From assembly GCF_000025285.1 (NCBI RefSeq), contig NC_013741.1, positions 620,001 through 684,000 on the forward strand: 64,000 nt of DNA, written 5' to 3'. The notes under the pieces were generated by a model that had not been told where the DNA came from, searched no databases, and worked only from the letters and a program-made list of their open reading frames with translations. The translations under genes were made by a program, and so were the position numbers. Shown here piece after piece: positions 1 to 8,941 of the stretch. The first letter of the stretch is position 1. The number at the start of each line of letters is the position of its first letter. Source of the stretch: Archaeoglobus profundus DSM 5631 (lineage in GTDB: Archaea; Halobacteriota; Archaeoglobi; Archaeoglobales; Archaeoglobaceae).

Positions 1-495
1 ACTCCCTTAAACGTAAAAAGCTCTGCCGGATGTCATCTTAGAAGAATTGAGTTCATGAGAGATAGAGGTATATACGATATTCCTCACGGCAAAACGTACT
101 ACGAGCTTGCGAAAAGCCTAGAAGGATTTAAAGGAAATAGCAAGGAAATCGTAGCTGGAGCCTACGGTAGGAGTATGGCTTTAAGAAGAATTCCGGGAAT
201 AACAGACGGGAGAGGTATGCTTTTCATTAGCCATGTCGGTGATGTCTATCCAAGTGGTTTCCTGCCCTTGAAGGCTGGAAACATTAGAGAGCAGAGCCTA
301 AGAGAGATTTACAATGAAAGCAAGATATTTCAGGATTTGAAGGATCCAGAGAGGTTGAAGGGTAAGTGTGGAAGATGCCAGTTCAAGCACATCTGCGGTG
401 GAAGTAGAGCAAGAGCTTACGCAGTTTTCGGAGATTACCTAATGCAGGAGCCTAAGTGCATATATACACCAAGCTCTCACGACTTTAGCCCTTAA
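1..495 (+). CDS. Radical SAM/SPASM domain protein, C-terminal part (5' truncated)
   Basis: The reading frame is open from base 1, so the gene begins outside the window; the ATG at 55 is internal. The visible ~164 residues end in a SPASM-type cysteine cluster (GKCGRCQFKHICGG, then a further Cys in EPKC) that in this superfamily binds auxiliary Fe-S clusters. The segment DVYPSGFLPLKAGNIRE just before it is typical of SPASM proteins of the peptide- or heme-modifying kind (AhbD/PqqE-like). The N-terminal radical SAM CxxxCxxC motif is not in the window, so the substrate cannot be assigned. The stop lies 3 nt before the next gene, which suggests co-transcription. Confidence 0.8.
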   Translation, partial: TPLNVKSSAGCHLRRIEFMRDRGIYDIPHGKTYYELAKSLEGFKGNSKEIVAGAYGRSMALRRIPGITDGRGMLFISHVGDVYPSGFLPLKAGNIREQSLREIYNESKIFQDLKDPERLKGKCGRCQFKHICGGSRARAYAVFGDYLMQEPKCIYTPSSHDFSP

Positions 496-498
496 GCT

Positions 499-1104
499 AT
501 GAAAAAGTCTATCGAAATTGCACTTGAGAAACTGAAAGGTTTTGAAAATCCAAAGATCGAACTAGAGCAGTACGTCACACCACCAGCCTTGGCGAGCGAG
601 ATTGTTGTTAATGCCAAGCTCATAAGTGATTTGGATAACTTAGTTGTTGATTTGGGGTGTGGAACTGGTATTCTTTCCATAGCTTCATCGCTCCTAGGTG
701 CTGAGGCTGTAGGGTTTGATATAGATAGAGAAGCTTTGAGAATTGCGAGGGAAAATGCAAGAGCTATGGAAGTTGAAGCTGATTTTGTGCTTTGTAGTGT
801 TGAAAAGGTCTATCTAAAAGTTCCGCCTAGAAACGTAACTGTAATAATGAACCCGCCATTTGGAATTCAGAAAAGGCATGCAGACAGACCCTTCCTCTTC
901 AAAGCGATGGAGATTGCAAACGTCATTTGGACAATTCATTCCGCTGGAAGCGAGAAATTCATCAGAAAGATCTGCAAAGAAAAGGGTTTTGAAGTAACAC
1001 ACCTATTCAAATTAAAAATTCCGTTGAAAAGGACTTACTCATTCCACGAAAAGCCCTACAGGATGATAGCGGTGGAGGTTTACAGGATGGAACGCTACAT
1101 TTAA
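499..1104 (+). CDS. METTL5-like rRNA N6-adenine methyltransferase
   Basis: A 201-residue class I SAM-dependent methyltransferase. The SAM-binding motif DLGCGTGILS is near residue 52, followed by the acidic GFDID strand end. The catalytic NPPFG motif near residue 115 is the signature of N6-adenine methylases. Length, the N-terminal EQYVTPP segment and the compact fold match the archaeal METTL5/COG2263 family, which modifies a single adenine of small-subunit rRNA in eukaryotes. It starts 3 nt after the preceding stop and lies 23 nt before rpoL, so it probably shares a transcript with the genes around it. The target adenine in this organism is inferred from the family, not seen. Confidence 0.85.
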   Translation: MKKSIEIALEKLKGFENPKIELEQYVTPPALASEIVVNAKLISDLDNLVVDLGCGTGILSIASSLLGAEAVGFDIDREALRIARENARAMEVEADFVLCSVEKVYLKVPPRNVTVIMNPPFGIQKRHADRPFLFKAMEIANVIWTIHSAGSEKFIRKICKEKGFEVTHLFKLKIPLKRTYSFHEKPYRMIAVEVYRMERYI

Positions 1105-1127
1105 ATAGCTACGATCGATTTGCCTTT

Positions 1128-1388
1128 ATGGAAGTTAAGGTCGTTGAAATGGACGGGAATTACGTCAAGCTTGAAATTAGGGGTGAGGATCACACTTACC
1201 TGAATTTGCTCCAGCACTACCTCCTTGAGGATGAGGATGTAGAGATTGCGAGGTATTACATCCCCCACCCACTTCAAGACAGGGCGGAGCTTGTGGTCAA
1301 GACAAAAAGTAAGAACCCGCTTGAAGCGATTAAAGAAGCTAACGAAAAGATAGTAAAAGCCTGCGATGAGCTTTTAGCCCAGATTTAG
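1128..1388 (+). CDS. rpoL: DNA-directed RNA polymerase subunit L
   Basis: An 86-residue protein with the classic Rpo11/RpoL pattern: a short N-terminal strand, then GEDHTYLNLLQHYLLED, then YYIPHPLQDRAELVVKT, and a C-terminal amphipathic helix. RpoL dimerises with RpoD to form the assembly platform of archaeal RNA polymerase, the counterpart of the eukaryotic RPB3-RPB11 pair. It follows the METTL5-like gene by 23 nt; the AT-rich TTTAAATA at about 1101 could act as a separate promoter. It ends convergently with aglB. Length and sequence are full for the family. Confidence 0.95.
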   Translation: MEVKVVEMDGNYVKLEIRGEDHTYLNLLQHYLLEDEDVEIARYYIPHPLQDRAELVVKTKSKNPLEAIKEANEKIVKACDELLAQI

Positions 1389-1411
1389 CTATATCAAAGG
1401 ATTTTAAAAGA

Positions 1412-3898
1412 TTAAATCAAATCGATTCTAATTTCTTTACCGGTCTTAACATCTTCATCGTTCAAGCTGAAAGTTTTTGTAACGTTTCCAGCCTTTATCG
1501 TGTAGGGCGTTATGGCTTTGACTGGATAGCTCGTATCTTGGGCGTATGGAACCACTATTTCATAAGTTCCGTTCACGACTTTTGCTGCATTTGAGTAAGT
1601 AAAAATCCTACCCTGATTTGTTTTAACCTTTACTTCAACCGTAACAGTGTCCGCATTTGCCTTTCCGTATATCTTGGCACCCTTAACTCTCTCAAAGATT
1701 TTCACGTATCCGCTTGTAGTGACATTAACGGGTTTTAGGCCAAATTTATCAGCATACTTCTGGTTGAATATTTGCTTGTAGATTGTTTCCTGAAATCCCA
1801 TCCAGCTCAGCTGTGAAACTGGCTGGGATTCGTATATCAACCTATAATGCGACAGACCGGAGCAGTCCAAGAGGTGCAACTTAGCTTCGGTAGTTTCATA
1901 CCACTTTTCACTTGGAATATTTATTGGACCGACAACTTTGGCATTCGGAGGAACTTCGTAGATCGTCGGAGCCAATCCCATGCCGTACGGAGTAACGTAA
2001 ACAAGCCACGGCCCTTCATAGTAGATTTTACTTGCATTCTCTAAGCTACCTTCAGCCCAAACCGCCATTGCGTAATATTTACCGGTTAACATCTCAACAT
2101 CACTTATTACATACTTCACGTTCAACTTTTCGGCGATGTACTTGCTTTCGTTCTCAGTGAAGGCCGTAAAGAACCACGATGCTCCCGGAACTTCTTTGTA
2201 TTTGTTCCCGATACCCTGCTGGAATGGATTGGCGTTGGGCATCCTATGAGCTATGGCTTCAATCCAGTGACCGTAGTCCCACCAACTCATGATACCATAA
2301 GTTTCGAAAGGATAGGGGTATGGCTTTTTCAAGTCTGGAGAAGGCTCGTAAAGCTGATAATAGTATGCATCGTAGTTGCCATCTGGCGTATTGTTCTTAA
2401 GCCAAGTCAAAGCATCCCACCACTCTTTATTAGGACCTCCAACGTATCTACTCTGCTCGTTCGCTAATGCAAAAGTTGGATAGAACAGTAGCACTATCAG
2501 CAACACGGATAAGACAACTCTCGTAACGCTGACATCCTTAATTTTATTCTCTAAGGCTTGAACAATGTAATCGTAAAATCTCAATTTTTCGAGCAAAAAG
2601 TCCAAGATTAGACCCGATGTTACAGCACAAACAAGAGCAAAGTAGTATGCAAATCTGTTCTGCCCCCACAGAGCTATAAACATAACTATACACCAGAGGA
2701 GCGTCAGCAAATACTTGGGTTCCCTCTTTCTGTAAAGCAAGTAGCAAAGGTATAGAAAACCAAGAAATCCAAAGAAGAAAGACATTCCAAAATGAATCCA
2801 CGCTGGAGCCAAGCTGAAAGTTCCCCCCATGAAGAAAAATGGTTGTACTTCAGCAATCGTTAAAGCACCGCCCTTCGGCTGAATAACACCAGTGATACCG
2901 ATTATCATGTTTAAAACTTGAGGAGCTAAAATGCCCAGCAGAGCTATTGAAAGAATCGTCAAGCTTAAGAAGGTTATCGGGTAAGCCAGATGCTCTCTAA
3001 CTCCGATTCTTGTGTAGAACGGCTTAAGCCTCTCTACAAGCTTGAAAAGAATTAGCAAAGCTAAACAGCCCAAGAGAATTAATAGTTGGAATGGTGTATA
3101 ATAAGTTGTACTGAAGGTAGGAGTCTTGAAAGCGAATGGAAGGTAAAGTAGGGAAGATACGCCAATAGTTATTGCTGTGACTTCTATTAAGCCCTTAGTT
3201 TCGAAGAACCTTTCAAGAATTAAAGAAACTGCAACAAAGGTCGTTAGAAACATCGCAAAGACAAAGCTTGGTGCCCAAGTGTCTAGATACATTCCATAAG
3301 CTATTCCAGCTAAAATTGCTGAAACTATAGCCTTCCTATCCTTTAACGGGTATTCTGTACTTCTCCAAACATTTAAAGCGTAAGTGTAGAGAGCCAAGGT
3401 TGTTATCATCCAAAATGTTTCCCAACAGTGATGATCGTTGAAACCGAGTATCGATCTCTGGAGGTACTGGCCGGGAATCATTGCTATAAGAAGGGCTGAA
3501 ATTACTCCAACTCTTTTATTGAAAGTCTGGCTTGCAAAAAGATACATTGGCAAAACTGCTAAAGCTCCCGCTAGAACTGGTACAAACGCCAGAACACTTC
3601 TAAGTGCTTCCCCTTGAGTGTGACCGGTTGCGATTGCAATTATAGAGCCAAGATAAACTAAGAAGGGCCCAAAATGAGTATAGGTACCGTAAGGATAGTT
3701 TGTGAAGGGATCGAACCATATCCTGTTGGGAAAGTTATGGATGCAGTTTTCTATCAATCTGTAATAGTACCAAGGGTCGTTACCTCCCAATCTTACAGTC
3801 CAAGTAAAGATGCTGTTCCATGGGTTGACTATTCTTATATACAAGCTTATTATGATAGCGAGAGCCAAGAATGGTATGTACCAATAGTTCTTTTTCAT
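1412..3898 (-). CDS. aglB: Oligosaccharyltransferase (STT3/AglB family)
   Basis: An 828-residue membrane protein that transfers a lipid-linked glycan to Asn in N-x-S/T sequons on the outer face of the membrane. The N-terminal ~480 residues hold about a dozen hydrophobic segments. The first external loop carries the conserved GGNDPWYYYR catalytic acid motif near residue 41. The soluble C-terminal domain carries the acceptor-sequon motif WWDYGHW near residue 540, followed by beta-rich modules. It reads convergently with rpoL and divergently from rio2. The sequon-rich secreted proteins at 49-53 kb and the Agl23-like gene at 55-57 kb are plausible partners in the same N-glycosylation pathway, which is an inference. 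Confidence 0.95.
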   Translation of the reverse strand: MKKNYWYIPFLALAIIISLYIRIVNPWNSIFTWTVRLGGNDPWYYYRLIENCIHNFPNRIWFDPFTNYPYGTYTHFGPFLVYLGSIIAIATGHTQGEALRSVLAFVPVLAGALAVLPMYLFASQTFNKRVGVISALLIAMIPGQYLQRSILGFNDHHCWETFWMITTLALYTYALNVWRSTEYPLKDRKAIVSAILAGIAYGMYLDTWAPSFVFAMFLTTFVAVSLILERFFETKGLIEVTAITIGVSSLLYLPFAFKTPTFSTTYYTPFQLLILLGCLALLILFKLVERLKPFYTRIGVREHLAYPITFLSLTILSIALLGILAPQVLNMIIGITGVIQPKGGALTIAEVQPFFFMGGTFSLAPAWIHFGMSFFFGFLGFLYLCYLLYRKREPKYLLTLLWCIVMFIALWGQNRFAYYFALVCAVTSGLILDFLLEKLRFYDYIVQALENKIKDVSVTRVVLSVLLIVLLFYPTFALANEQSRYVGGPNKEWWDALTWLKNNTPDGNYDAYYYQLYEPSPDLKKPYPYPFETYGIMSWWDYGHWIEAIAHRMPNANPFQQGIGNKYKEVPGASWFFTAFTENESKYIAEKLNVKYVISDVEMLTGKYYAMAVWAEGSLENASKIYYEGPWLVYVTPYGMGLAPTIYEVPPNAKVVGPINIPSEKWYETTEAKLHLLDCSGLSHYRLIYESQPVSQLSWMGFQETIYKQIFNQKYADKFGLKPVNVTTSGYVKIFERVKGAKIYGKANADTVTVEVKVKTNQGRIFTYSNAAKVVNGTYEIVVPYAQDTSYPVKAITPYTIKAGNVTKTFSLNDEDVKTGKEIRIDLI

Positions 3899-3949
3899 GG
3901 CTCGAAGGTCTTTAAAAGATTTATAAGTCTTTTCAGTTTTTGATCACAG

Positions 3950-4816
3950 ATGCTCGCAGAGAGATTTAGAAAACTGAGGGGTCTGGCTTGGAGGGTTATG
4001 GACGGGATATTCGAGAACATGTGGGACTACAAATATGTTCCAATTGAGATAATTGCAAGAGATTCTGGAGTTGAAGAACACAAAGCGGAAAAGGTTCTTA
4101 AGACTCTTTCTAATGAAAAGTTGATTGAATTAAAGCAGACGGAATATTTAGGTGCCGCTTTTACCTTTCTGGGCTTGTCCTTGTACTCGCTTAACAGATT
4201 TGTCAGAAAGAATATTGTTACGATGCTGGGAGAGAAAATGGGTGAAGGAAAGGAGAGCATGGTGTACAACTGCATATCAAAGTGGGGTGAGGCCGTTTTA
4301 AAATTTCACAAAGTCGGCTATACGAGCTTCAAGAGAGTTAGAGAAAAGAGAGACTACGGTGATCTGCATTACACCGTTCTAATGATCAGAAGTGCTAAAA
4401 ATGAGTTTAATGCATTAAAGAAACTTCACAGCAAAGTTAGCGTTCCTAAGCCGTATGGCTGGGAAGGAAACGCTGTTTTAATGGAGCTTATCGATGCAAA
4501 AGAGCTTTACAAGGTCAGGCTTGAAAATCCTAAGGAGGTTTTGGATTACATAATCGAAGAAGTTAGAGAGATGTGGAAGTTGGGGATAGTTCACGGAGAT
4601 CTTAGTCAGTTTAACATTCTCGTAAATCCTGAGGGGATTTGGTTCATAGACTTTCCCCAAGCTATCGATCTTAATGAGATCGAAACGGATGAAGAACTTA
4701 GAATGGCTGAGGAAATATTGAGAAGGGACTTAACAAATCTAATAAGCTACTTTAGGAAGACGTACAGGGTAGAGGTGGATGCAGATAGAATAGTTGAGGA
4801 GATTTTAAAATCTTGA
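3950..4816 (+). CDS. rio2: RIO2-type atypical protein kinase/ATPase
   Basis: A 288-residue RIO2 protein acting in late maturation of the 30S ribosomal subunit. Residues 1-90 form the winged-helix domain specific to RIO2 (AWRVMDGIFENMWDYKYVP, then GLSLYSLNRFV). The kinase domain shows a glycine loop GEGKESMVYN, the lysine strand AVLKFHK, the catalytic loop HGDLSQFNILV and the metal-binding IDFPQ. The ATG at 3950 gives a complete N-terminal domain and is preceded by a GATCAC-like ribosome site. The intergenic TTTATAAG (about 3920) fits a TATA box. A RIO1 paralogue is encoded at 28.6 kb. Confidence 0.95.
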   Translation: MLAERFRKLRGLAWRVMDGIFENMWDYKYVPIEIIARDSGVEEHKAEKVLKTLSNEKLIELKQTEYLGAAFTFLGLSLYSLNRFVRKNIVTMLGEKMGEGKESMVYNCISKWGEAVLKFHKVGYTSFKRVREKRDYGDLHYTVLMIRSAKNEFNALKKLHSKVSVPKPYGWEGNAVLMELIDAKELYKVRLENPKEVLDYIIEEVREMWKLGIVHGDLSQFNILVNPEGIWFIDFPQAIDLNEIETDEELRMAEEILRRDLTNLISYFRKTYRVEVDADRIVEEILKS

Positions 4817-4885
4817 TAAACCTAATTTTAGGCTGGCCGAAAAATTTAAGTCAAGTTAGGTTATCCTAAAGATTGGTGATTGACT

Positions 4886-5089
4886 ATGCCTTGGGGCGAC
4901 GGTACTGGCCCTTGGGGATTGGGGCCGAGAACTGGTAGAGGGGCCGGATTCTGCTCAGGATACCCAATACCCGGATTCATGAATCGCTTTGTCTTCCCAC
5001 CCTTCGGAGGTAGGTGGTTTGGATTTTGGAGATTTGCATGGAGATATGGCTGGTGGAGAGGTAGAAGGCTTGGCAGGAGGTGGTGGTGA
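4886..5089 (+). CDS. Small Trp/Gly/Arg-rich DUF5320-like protein
   Basis: About 67 residues beginning [19 protein letters not shown] and ending in an Arg/Trp-rich tail ([12 protein letters not shown]). The opening GxGPxGxGPxTGRGxGxC is the hallmark of DUF5320 proteins, which in archaea and anaerobic bacteria often sit near Fe-S cluster or nitrogenase-cofactor-like genes; their role is unknown. I place the start at ATG 4886 because GGTGAT lies 6 nt upstream; a TTG two codons earlier is less likely. Its TGA overlaps the ATG of the next gene by one base (TGATG), so the two are translationally coupled. Confidence 0.7.
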   Translation: MPWGDGTGPWGLGPRTGRGAGFCSGYPIPGFMNRFVFPPFGGRWFGFWRFAWRYGWWRGRRLGRRWW

Positions 5090-5313
5090 TGCCTTGGGGT
5101 TGGGGTAGAGGATGGGGTTGGAGATGGTGGTTCTGGATGACAGGGCTACCAGGATGGCTCAGATGGGCTTATCCATTCTGGTGGTATCCTCCCTACATGA
5201 CACTTGAAGATGAACTCGAATACTTGGAAGCTCTGAAGAACGACTTAGAGAGGGAGCTCGAAGAGATTAAGAAGAGAATTGAAGAGCTTAAGAAGGAGTT
5301 AGGCAAGCAGTAA
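5089..5313 (+). CDS. DUF5320-like protein with C-terminal coiled coil
   Basis: A 74-residue protein with an aromatic, glycine-rich N-terminal half ([15 protein letters not shown], several Trp/Tyr/Pro) and a charged C-terminal half from about residue 42 with heptad-like spacing of Leu/Ile ([15 protein letters not shown], then [12 protein letters not shown]), a probable coiled coil. Such a tail is typical of the longer DUF5320 members. The ATG at 5089 is preceded by the strong Shine-Dalgarno AGGAGGTGG and overlaps the stop of the previous gene. Several in-frame GTGs just upstream lie inside the ribosome-binding site and are unlikely starts. Function unknown; perhaps the pair form a complex. Confidence 0.7.
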   Translation: MPWGWGRGWGWRWWFWMTGLPGWLRWAYPFWWYPPYMTLEDELEYLEALKNDLERELEEIKKRIEELKKELGKQ

Positions 5314-5314
5314 A

Positions 5315-5335
5315 TTTTTGTATTTTTTAATATTT
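5315..5335 (+). terminator. U-tract terminator after the DUF5320-like pair
   Basis: The stop at 5313 is followed at once by T-runs (ATTTTTGTATTTTTTAAT). Archaeal RNA polymerase terminates at such tracts without a hairpin. A new AT-rich promoter region for the next gene follows. Confidence 0.45.
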
Positions 5336-5381
5336 GTGCAGTTTGTCAAAAGCTTTTTTATCTTGAAGTAGATTTAATCAT

Positions 5382-5657
5382 ATGTCCAAAGCTCCCTACG
5401 TTAGGGAGTATAAGCAGAGTAAGGCGAGAGGAAAAGACTACATGGTTAGATGCGATGGTTGCGGTAGGAAGGTACCTCGTTTTAAGACTTTTGTAGCCTA
5501 TAGAGGCTTGAAGCTGGATTACGATATAGTTAGGATGGTTGGTAGAAAGAACATCTCAATCACGAGAGTTAAGGCTTACTACTGCCCCAAGTGCGCGAGA
5601 AACTTGGGAATAGTTCAGCCAGGAAAGTTGGGTAGGAGAAAGGATGTATGGATTTAA
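5382..5657 (+). CDS. S26e-like zinc-ribbon protein
   Basis: A 91-residue basic protein with two Cys pairs, CDGCGRKVP near residue 25 and YYCPKCARNLGIV near residue 68, that would bind one zinc ion. The order CxxCGRxVP, then YYCxxCAxxxGIV, then a basic RRK tail matches archaeal and eukaryotic ribosomal protein S26e, which sits at the mRNA exit of the small subunit. S26e is best known from crenarchaea and eukaryotes, so its presence here would be notable. It could instead be a divergent zinc-ribbon relative. It converges with the E1-like gene only 2 nt beyond its stop. Confidence 0.65.
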   Translation: MSKAPYVREYKQSKARGKDYMVRCDGCGRKVPRFKTFVAYRGLKLDYDIVRMVGRKNISITRVKAYYCPKCARNLGIVQPGKLGRRKDVWI

Positions 5658-5659
5658 TT

Positions 5660-6367
5660 TTATCCCTCCTTTCTATTTTTACATGCAAGACAGTTTGGAT
5701 TCCTTTCATACTCGATCGTAAAGAACTCCATACTTCTCAAATCGAACCTTAAAAGCTTCCCTCTCAGGACTTCCATACCGAGAAGAACCTTGATTGTCTC
5801 CGCACACTGAATGCTTCCAGCAACTCCGCATGTAAATCCAAATACTGGCGTAAACCTTTCTTCTTGCTTGGGAAAACTTGAGTAGAGACATCTGTAACAG
5901 GGTGAGCCAACAACTGTTGTAACCTCACCTTCGAAGCCGTAGATTGCTCCGTGAACCATCGGAATGTCGTTCCTTACACAAAAATCGTTCAGAATTAGAC
6001 GAGTTTCGAAGTTGTCTGGGCATGCAACTACGACATCGTAGTGCTTGGCAATAGCTATATTGCTCTCGTTTAGGTTAAACGGATAAGCCTCAACTTCAAC
6101 ATCTGGATTTAGCCTTTCAACAAATTCCATTGCAGATAGAGCCTTGTTCTTGCCAACATTTCCAGCATGGATGAACTGCCTCTGAAGGTTATGCTCTTCA
6201 ACAACATCGCCATCGACTATGCCGATTTTACCGATTCCAGCAGAAACCAAGTATGTTATGACTACACTTCCCAAACCTCCCGCCCCAACGACAAGCACAC
6301 GGCTTTTCATCAACTTTTCCTGCCCCTCCTCACCTATCAGGGGAATTTGCCTTGCATACCCGTCCAT
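5660..6367 (-). CDS. ThiF/MoeB/UbaA-family E1-like adenylyltransferase
   Basis: A 235-residue E1-like enzyme that adenylates the C-terminal glycine of a ubiquitin-like sulfur carrier (MoaD, ThiS or SAMP type). Visible are the nucleotide-binding GAGGLGS (about residue 29), the IVDGDVVEEHNLQRQ segment with the ATP-contacting Arg residues, the FETR loop, and two zinc Cys pairs, CYRC (about 157) and CLAC near the C-terminus. Length fits the short MoeB/ThiF type without a rhodanese domain. It is divergent from the GAPDH gene. Which carrier it serves cannot be told from the window. Confidence 0.9.
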   Translation of the reverse strand: MDGYARQIPLIGEEGQEKLMKSRVLVVGAGGLGSVVITYLVSAGIGKIGIVDGDVVEEHNLQRQFIHAGNVGKNKALSAMEFVERLNPDVEVEAYPFNLNESNIAIAKHYDVVVACPDNFETRLILNDFCVRNDIPMVHGAIYGFEGEVTTVVGSPCYRCLYSSFPKQEERFTPVFGFTCGVAGSIQCAETIKVLLGMEVLRGKLLRFDLRSMEFFTIEYERNPNCLACKNRKEG

Positions 6368-6416
6368 ATTCAGAATCTTTCGAAACTGTTTTTAATGTTT
6401 GGATATAATTCACGCT

Positions 6417-7439
6417 ATGAAAGTCAAGGTTGCAATAAACGGTTACGGAACGATTGGTAAGAGGGTTGCCGATGCTGTAAGCAAGCAGGACGATATGGAA
6501 GTTATAGGCGTCACAAAGACTAAACCCGACTTCGAGGCTAAGATGGCCATAAGAAAGGGATACAAGCTTTACTGTGCAATTCCTGAAAATTTAGAGCTTT
6601 TTGAATCTGCTGGTATTAGGGTTGAGGGAACAGTTGATGATCTTATCAATAAGGCAGATATTGTAGTCGATTGCTCACCCGGTAAAGTTGGAGCTCAAAA
6701 CAAACCAATGTATGAGAAGGCCGGTGTTAAGGCGATATTTCAGGGTGGAGAGAAGAAGGATGTTGCTGAATTATCTTTCAACGCCTTGGCAAATTATGAA
6801 AAGGCCGTGGGCAAGAACTACGTTAGGGTTGTAAGTTGCAACACTACGGGATTGGTTAGAGTCCTTTACCTCCTCGACACGAACTTTGGAATTGAGAAGG
6901 TAAGGGCTGTAATGATTAGGAGGGTTGTTGACCCTAAGGAAGATAAGAAGGGTTTGGTTAATGGGATAATGCCCGATCCCGTAAAGTTGCCATCGCATCA
7001 CGGTCCAGACGTGCAGACTGTTTTACCTCACATCGACATAACGACTGTCGCATTCAAAGTTCCAACAACACTCATGCACGTTCACTCGCTGAACGTTCAG
7101 CTGAAGGAGAAAGCGAGTGAGGATGATGTGATCGACGTTTTCGAGAAAGAGCCTAGAATTCTGCTGGTTTCAAAGGATGACGGCTTTACATCCACAGCCA
7201 AGATAATCGAGTGGGCGAGAGAACTTAGAATTAGATACGACCTTTTTGAAAATGTCGTTTGGAGGGATTCGATCGCAGTTGTTGGTAACGAGCTTTATCT
7301 TACTCAGGCGATTCATCAGGAGGCTATAGTAGTTCCAGAGAACATAGATGCGATCAGAGCGATGCTTGAGATGGCTGATAAGGAGGAAAGCATAAGGAAG
7401 ACAAACGAAAGCTTAGATATTGGCAAGTTCCAGATCTAA
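6417..7439 (+). CDS. gap: Glyceraldehyde-3-phosphate dehydrogenase, archaeal type II
   Basis: A 340-residue enzyme of the archaeal phosphorylating GAPDH family (NAD(P)-dependent oxidation of glyceraldehyde 3-phosphate, used mainly in gluconeogenesis). It has the Rossmann motif [10 protein letters not shown] at the N-terminus and the catalytic cysteine in SCNTTG at residue 141. The MHVHS segment and the long C-terminal part are typical of archaeal forms. The ATG at 6417 places the Rossmann strand at the correct distance; an upstream in-frame start at 6399 would add only six residues. The region upstream (TTTTTAATG) supplies an AT-rich promoter shared with the divergent E1-like gene. Confidence 0.95.
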   Translation: MKVKVAINGYGTIGKRVADAVSKQDDMEVIGVTKTKPDFEAKMAIRKGYKLYCAIPENLELFESAGIRVEGTVDDLINKADIVVDCSPGKVGAQNKPMYEKAGVKAIFQGGEKKDVAELSFNALANYEKAVGKNYVRVVSCNTTGLVRVLYLLDTNFGIEKVRAVMIRRVVDPKEDKKGLVNGIMPDPVKLPSHHGPDVQTVLPHIDITTVAFKVPTTLMHVHSLNVQLKEKASEDDVIDVFEKEPRILLVSKDDGFTSTAKIIEWARELRIRYDLFENVVWRDSIAVVGNELYLTQAIHQEAIVVPENIDAIRAMLEMADKEESIRKTNESLDIGKFQI

Positions 7440-7463
7440 TAAAAGCTCTCAGTACGTGGTACT

Positions 7464-8291
7464 ATGATCCTAGAAGCATCGCTCGGAGTTTCGTTGCTGC
7501 TCAGCTTCATAACAGCCTTTATAATAGCCTTCTTTACGTCTCCAGCCGGTGTTTCCGGCGCATTTTTATTAATGCCATTTCAAATCAGCGTTTTGAGTAT
7601 AATAACACCTTCTGCAAACGCTACCAACTTCCTTTACAACGTAATAGCAATACCGAGTGGTGTTTACAAGTATTGGAAAGAGGGAAGATTTCTATGGATA
7701 CTGGCAATCGCTATGATTGCTGGATACATTCCGGGAATCCTGCTCGGAACGGTTGTAAGAACTACGTTACTTTTCTATCCTGAATACTTCAAGAAGTTCG
7801 TAGGTATCGTCCTCCTGTATCTAGCATTTACACTTGTGAGATCTAAGAGAAAATACTCAAAGATCGAAAGAGTTAACGTTAAATTTGTAAGCTTGAGGAG
7901 GGTTGTATTCGGTTCGAATGGACACGATTACGAGTTCAATCCGCTTAGCATTTCTACTGTTTCCTTTGTAGTTGGTATAATTGGAGGATGTTATGGAGTT
8001 GGTGGGGGCGCTCTTATGTCGCCTATACTTGTAGGAATTTTCAAGTTGCCCGTGCACGCGATAGCGGGTGCAAACCTCTTCGGCACATTTGTGTCATCAG
8101 TCGTAGGAGTAGTCAGTTATACTGTAAGTGGTTGGCAACCTAGAATTGATTTAGGACTCGCGTTCGGTTTCGGTGGGATGTTGGGAATGTATCTGGGTGC
8201 GCACATTCAGAAGTTTATGCCAGAGAGATTGATAAGGTCGATTTTAGCTGTCTTAATAACCGTCCTTGCGTTGAAGTACATCGTAGGCTGA
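7464..8291 (+). CDS. TauE/SafE (DUF81) family membrane transporter
   Basis: A 275-residue permease with about eight hydrophobic segments in two halves. Each half contains the family's gly-rich turn: FFTSPAGVSGAFLLMP near residue 22 and GGCYGVGGGALMSPILVG near residue 174. TauE/SafE proteins export sulfite, sulfoacetate or other anionic sulfur and organic compounds. In a sulfate- or sulfite-reducing archaeon, sulfite or sulfur-compound transport is a reasonable guess but is not shown by the sequence. It follows gap by 24 nt in the same direction and may be co-transcribed with it. Confidence 0.85.
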   Translation: MILEASLGVSLLLSFITAFIIAFFTSPAGVSGAFLLMPFQISVLSIITPSANATNFLYNVIAIPSGVYKYWKEGRFLWILAIAMIAGYIPGILLGTVVRTTLLFYPEYFKKFVGIVLLYLAFTLVRSKRKYSKIERVNVKFVSLRRVVFGSNGHDYEFNPLSISTVSFVVGIIGGCYGVGGGALMSPILVGIFKLPVHAIAGANLFGTFVSSVVGVVSYTVSGWQPRIDLGLAFGFGGMLGMYLGAHIQKFMPERLIRSILAVLITVLALKYIVG

Positions 8292-8332
8292 AAAACAGCA
8301 AAATTTTTACTACTCAATTTTTATCAATATGT

Positions 8333-8941
8333 ATGAGAATCGTAGCGCTGGGAGACATTCACAACGAAGATGTTACAGTTCCAGATGGTGATTTAATTGT
8401 GATAGCTGGCGATTTTACAGTTGAAGGGCCAGTCGAGTTTGCCAAAAAGTTCTTGGATAAAATAGAAGGTAGAGTTTTGGCAATTCCGGGAAACATGGAT
8501 CCAAAAGGGGTTTTAGATATCCTAGAATCTAGAGGAGTCTCAATACACAGAAAGACTGTTGAAATTAATGGGATAACATTCTTCGGATTTGGAGGTTCTT
8601 CTACCACACCATTTAACACACCGTTTGAATTCGATGATGAAGAGATTGAGAAACACATTTCGGGATTCAAAGCAGATGTAGCTATCTTTCACGACACACC
8701 TTATGGCATCTTTGACTGGGTTGGTGGCAAGAGTGTAGGCAGTATGGCTGTAAGGAGATGGATAGAAAGCGTTAAGCCGAAGCTGGTATTCTGTGCACAT
8801 ATTCATGAGCATGAAGGAGTTGCAAAACTCAACGATACTCTGATAGTCAAAATCCCCCCAGCAAATAAGGGTAGGGGAGTTATAGTCGAATTTGAAGATT
8901 TCAGCAACGTGATAGTTAGATTCATTAGTTTAAAGCCCTAA
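8333..8941 (+). CDS. Calcineurin-like metallophosphoesterase
   Basis: A 202-residue phosphoesterase with the ordered metal motifs of the family: GDIH (residues 7-10), GDFT (about 27), GNMD (about 54, replacing GNHD/E), FHDTP (about 119) and AHIHEHEG (about 155). These residues would coordinate a two-metal site. The compact size and the GGKSVGS insertion resemble archaeal ICC/Rv0805-like or YfcE-like phosphodiesterases; the substrate is unknown. The ATG at 8333 directly precedes the first strand (MRIVALGDIH). An AT-rich tract upstream (AAATTTTTACTACTCAATTTTT) probably contains its promoter. It converges with the next small gene, overlapping by 12 nt. Confidence 0.9.
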   Translation: MRIVALGDIHNEDVTVPDGDLIVIAGDFTVEGPVEFAKKFLDKIEGRVLAIPGNMDPKGVLDILESRGVSIHRKTVEINGITFFGFGGSSTTPFNTPFEFDDEEIEKHISGFKADVAIFHDTPYGIFDWVGGKSVGSMAVRRWIESVKPKLVFCAHIHEHEGVAKLNDTLIVKIPPANKGRGVIVEFEDFSNVIVRFISLKP

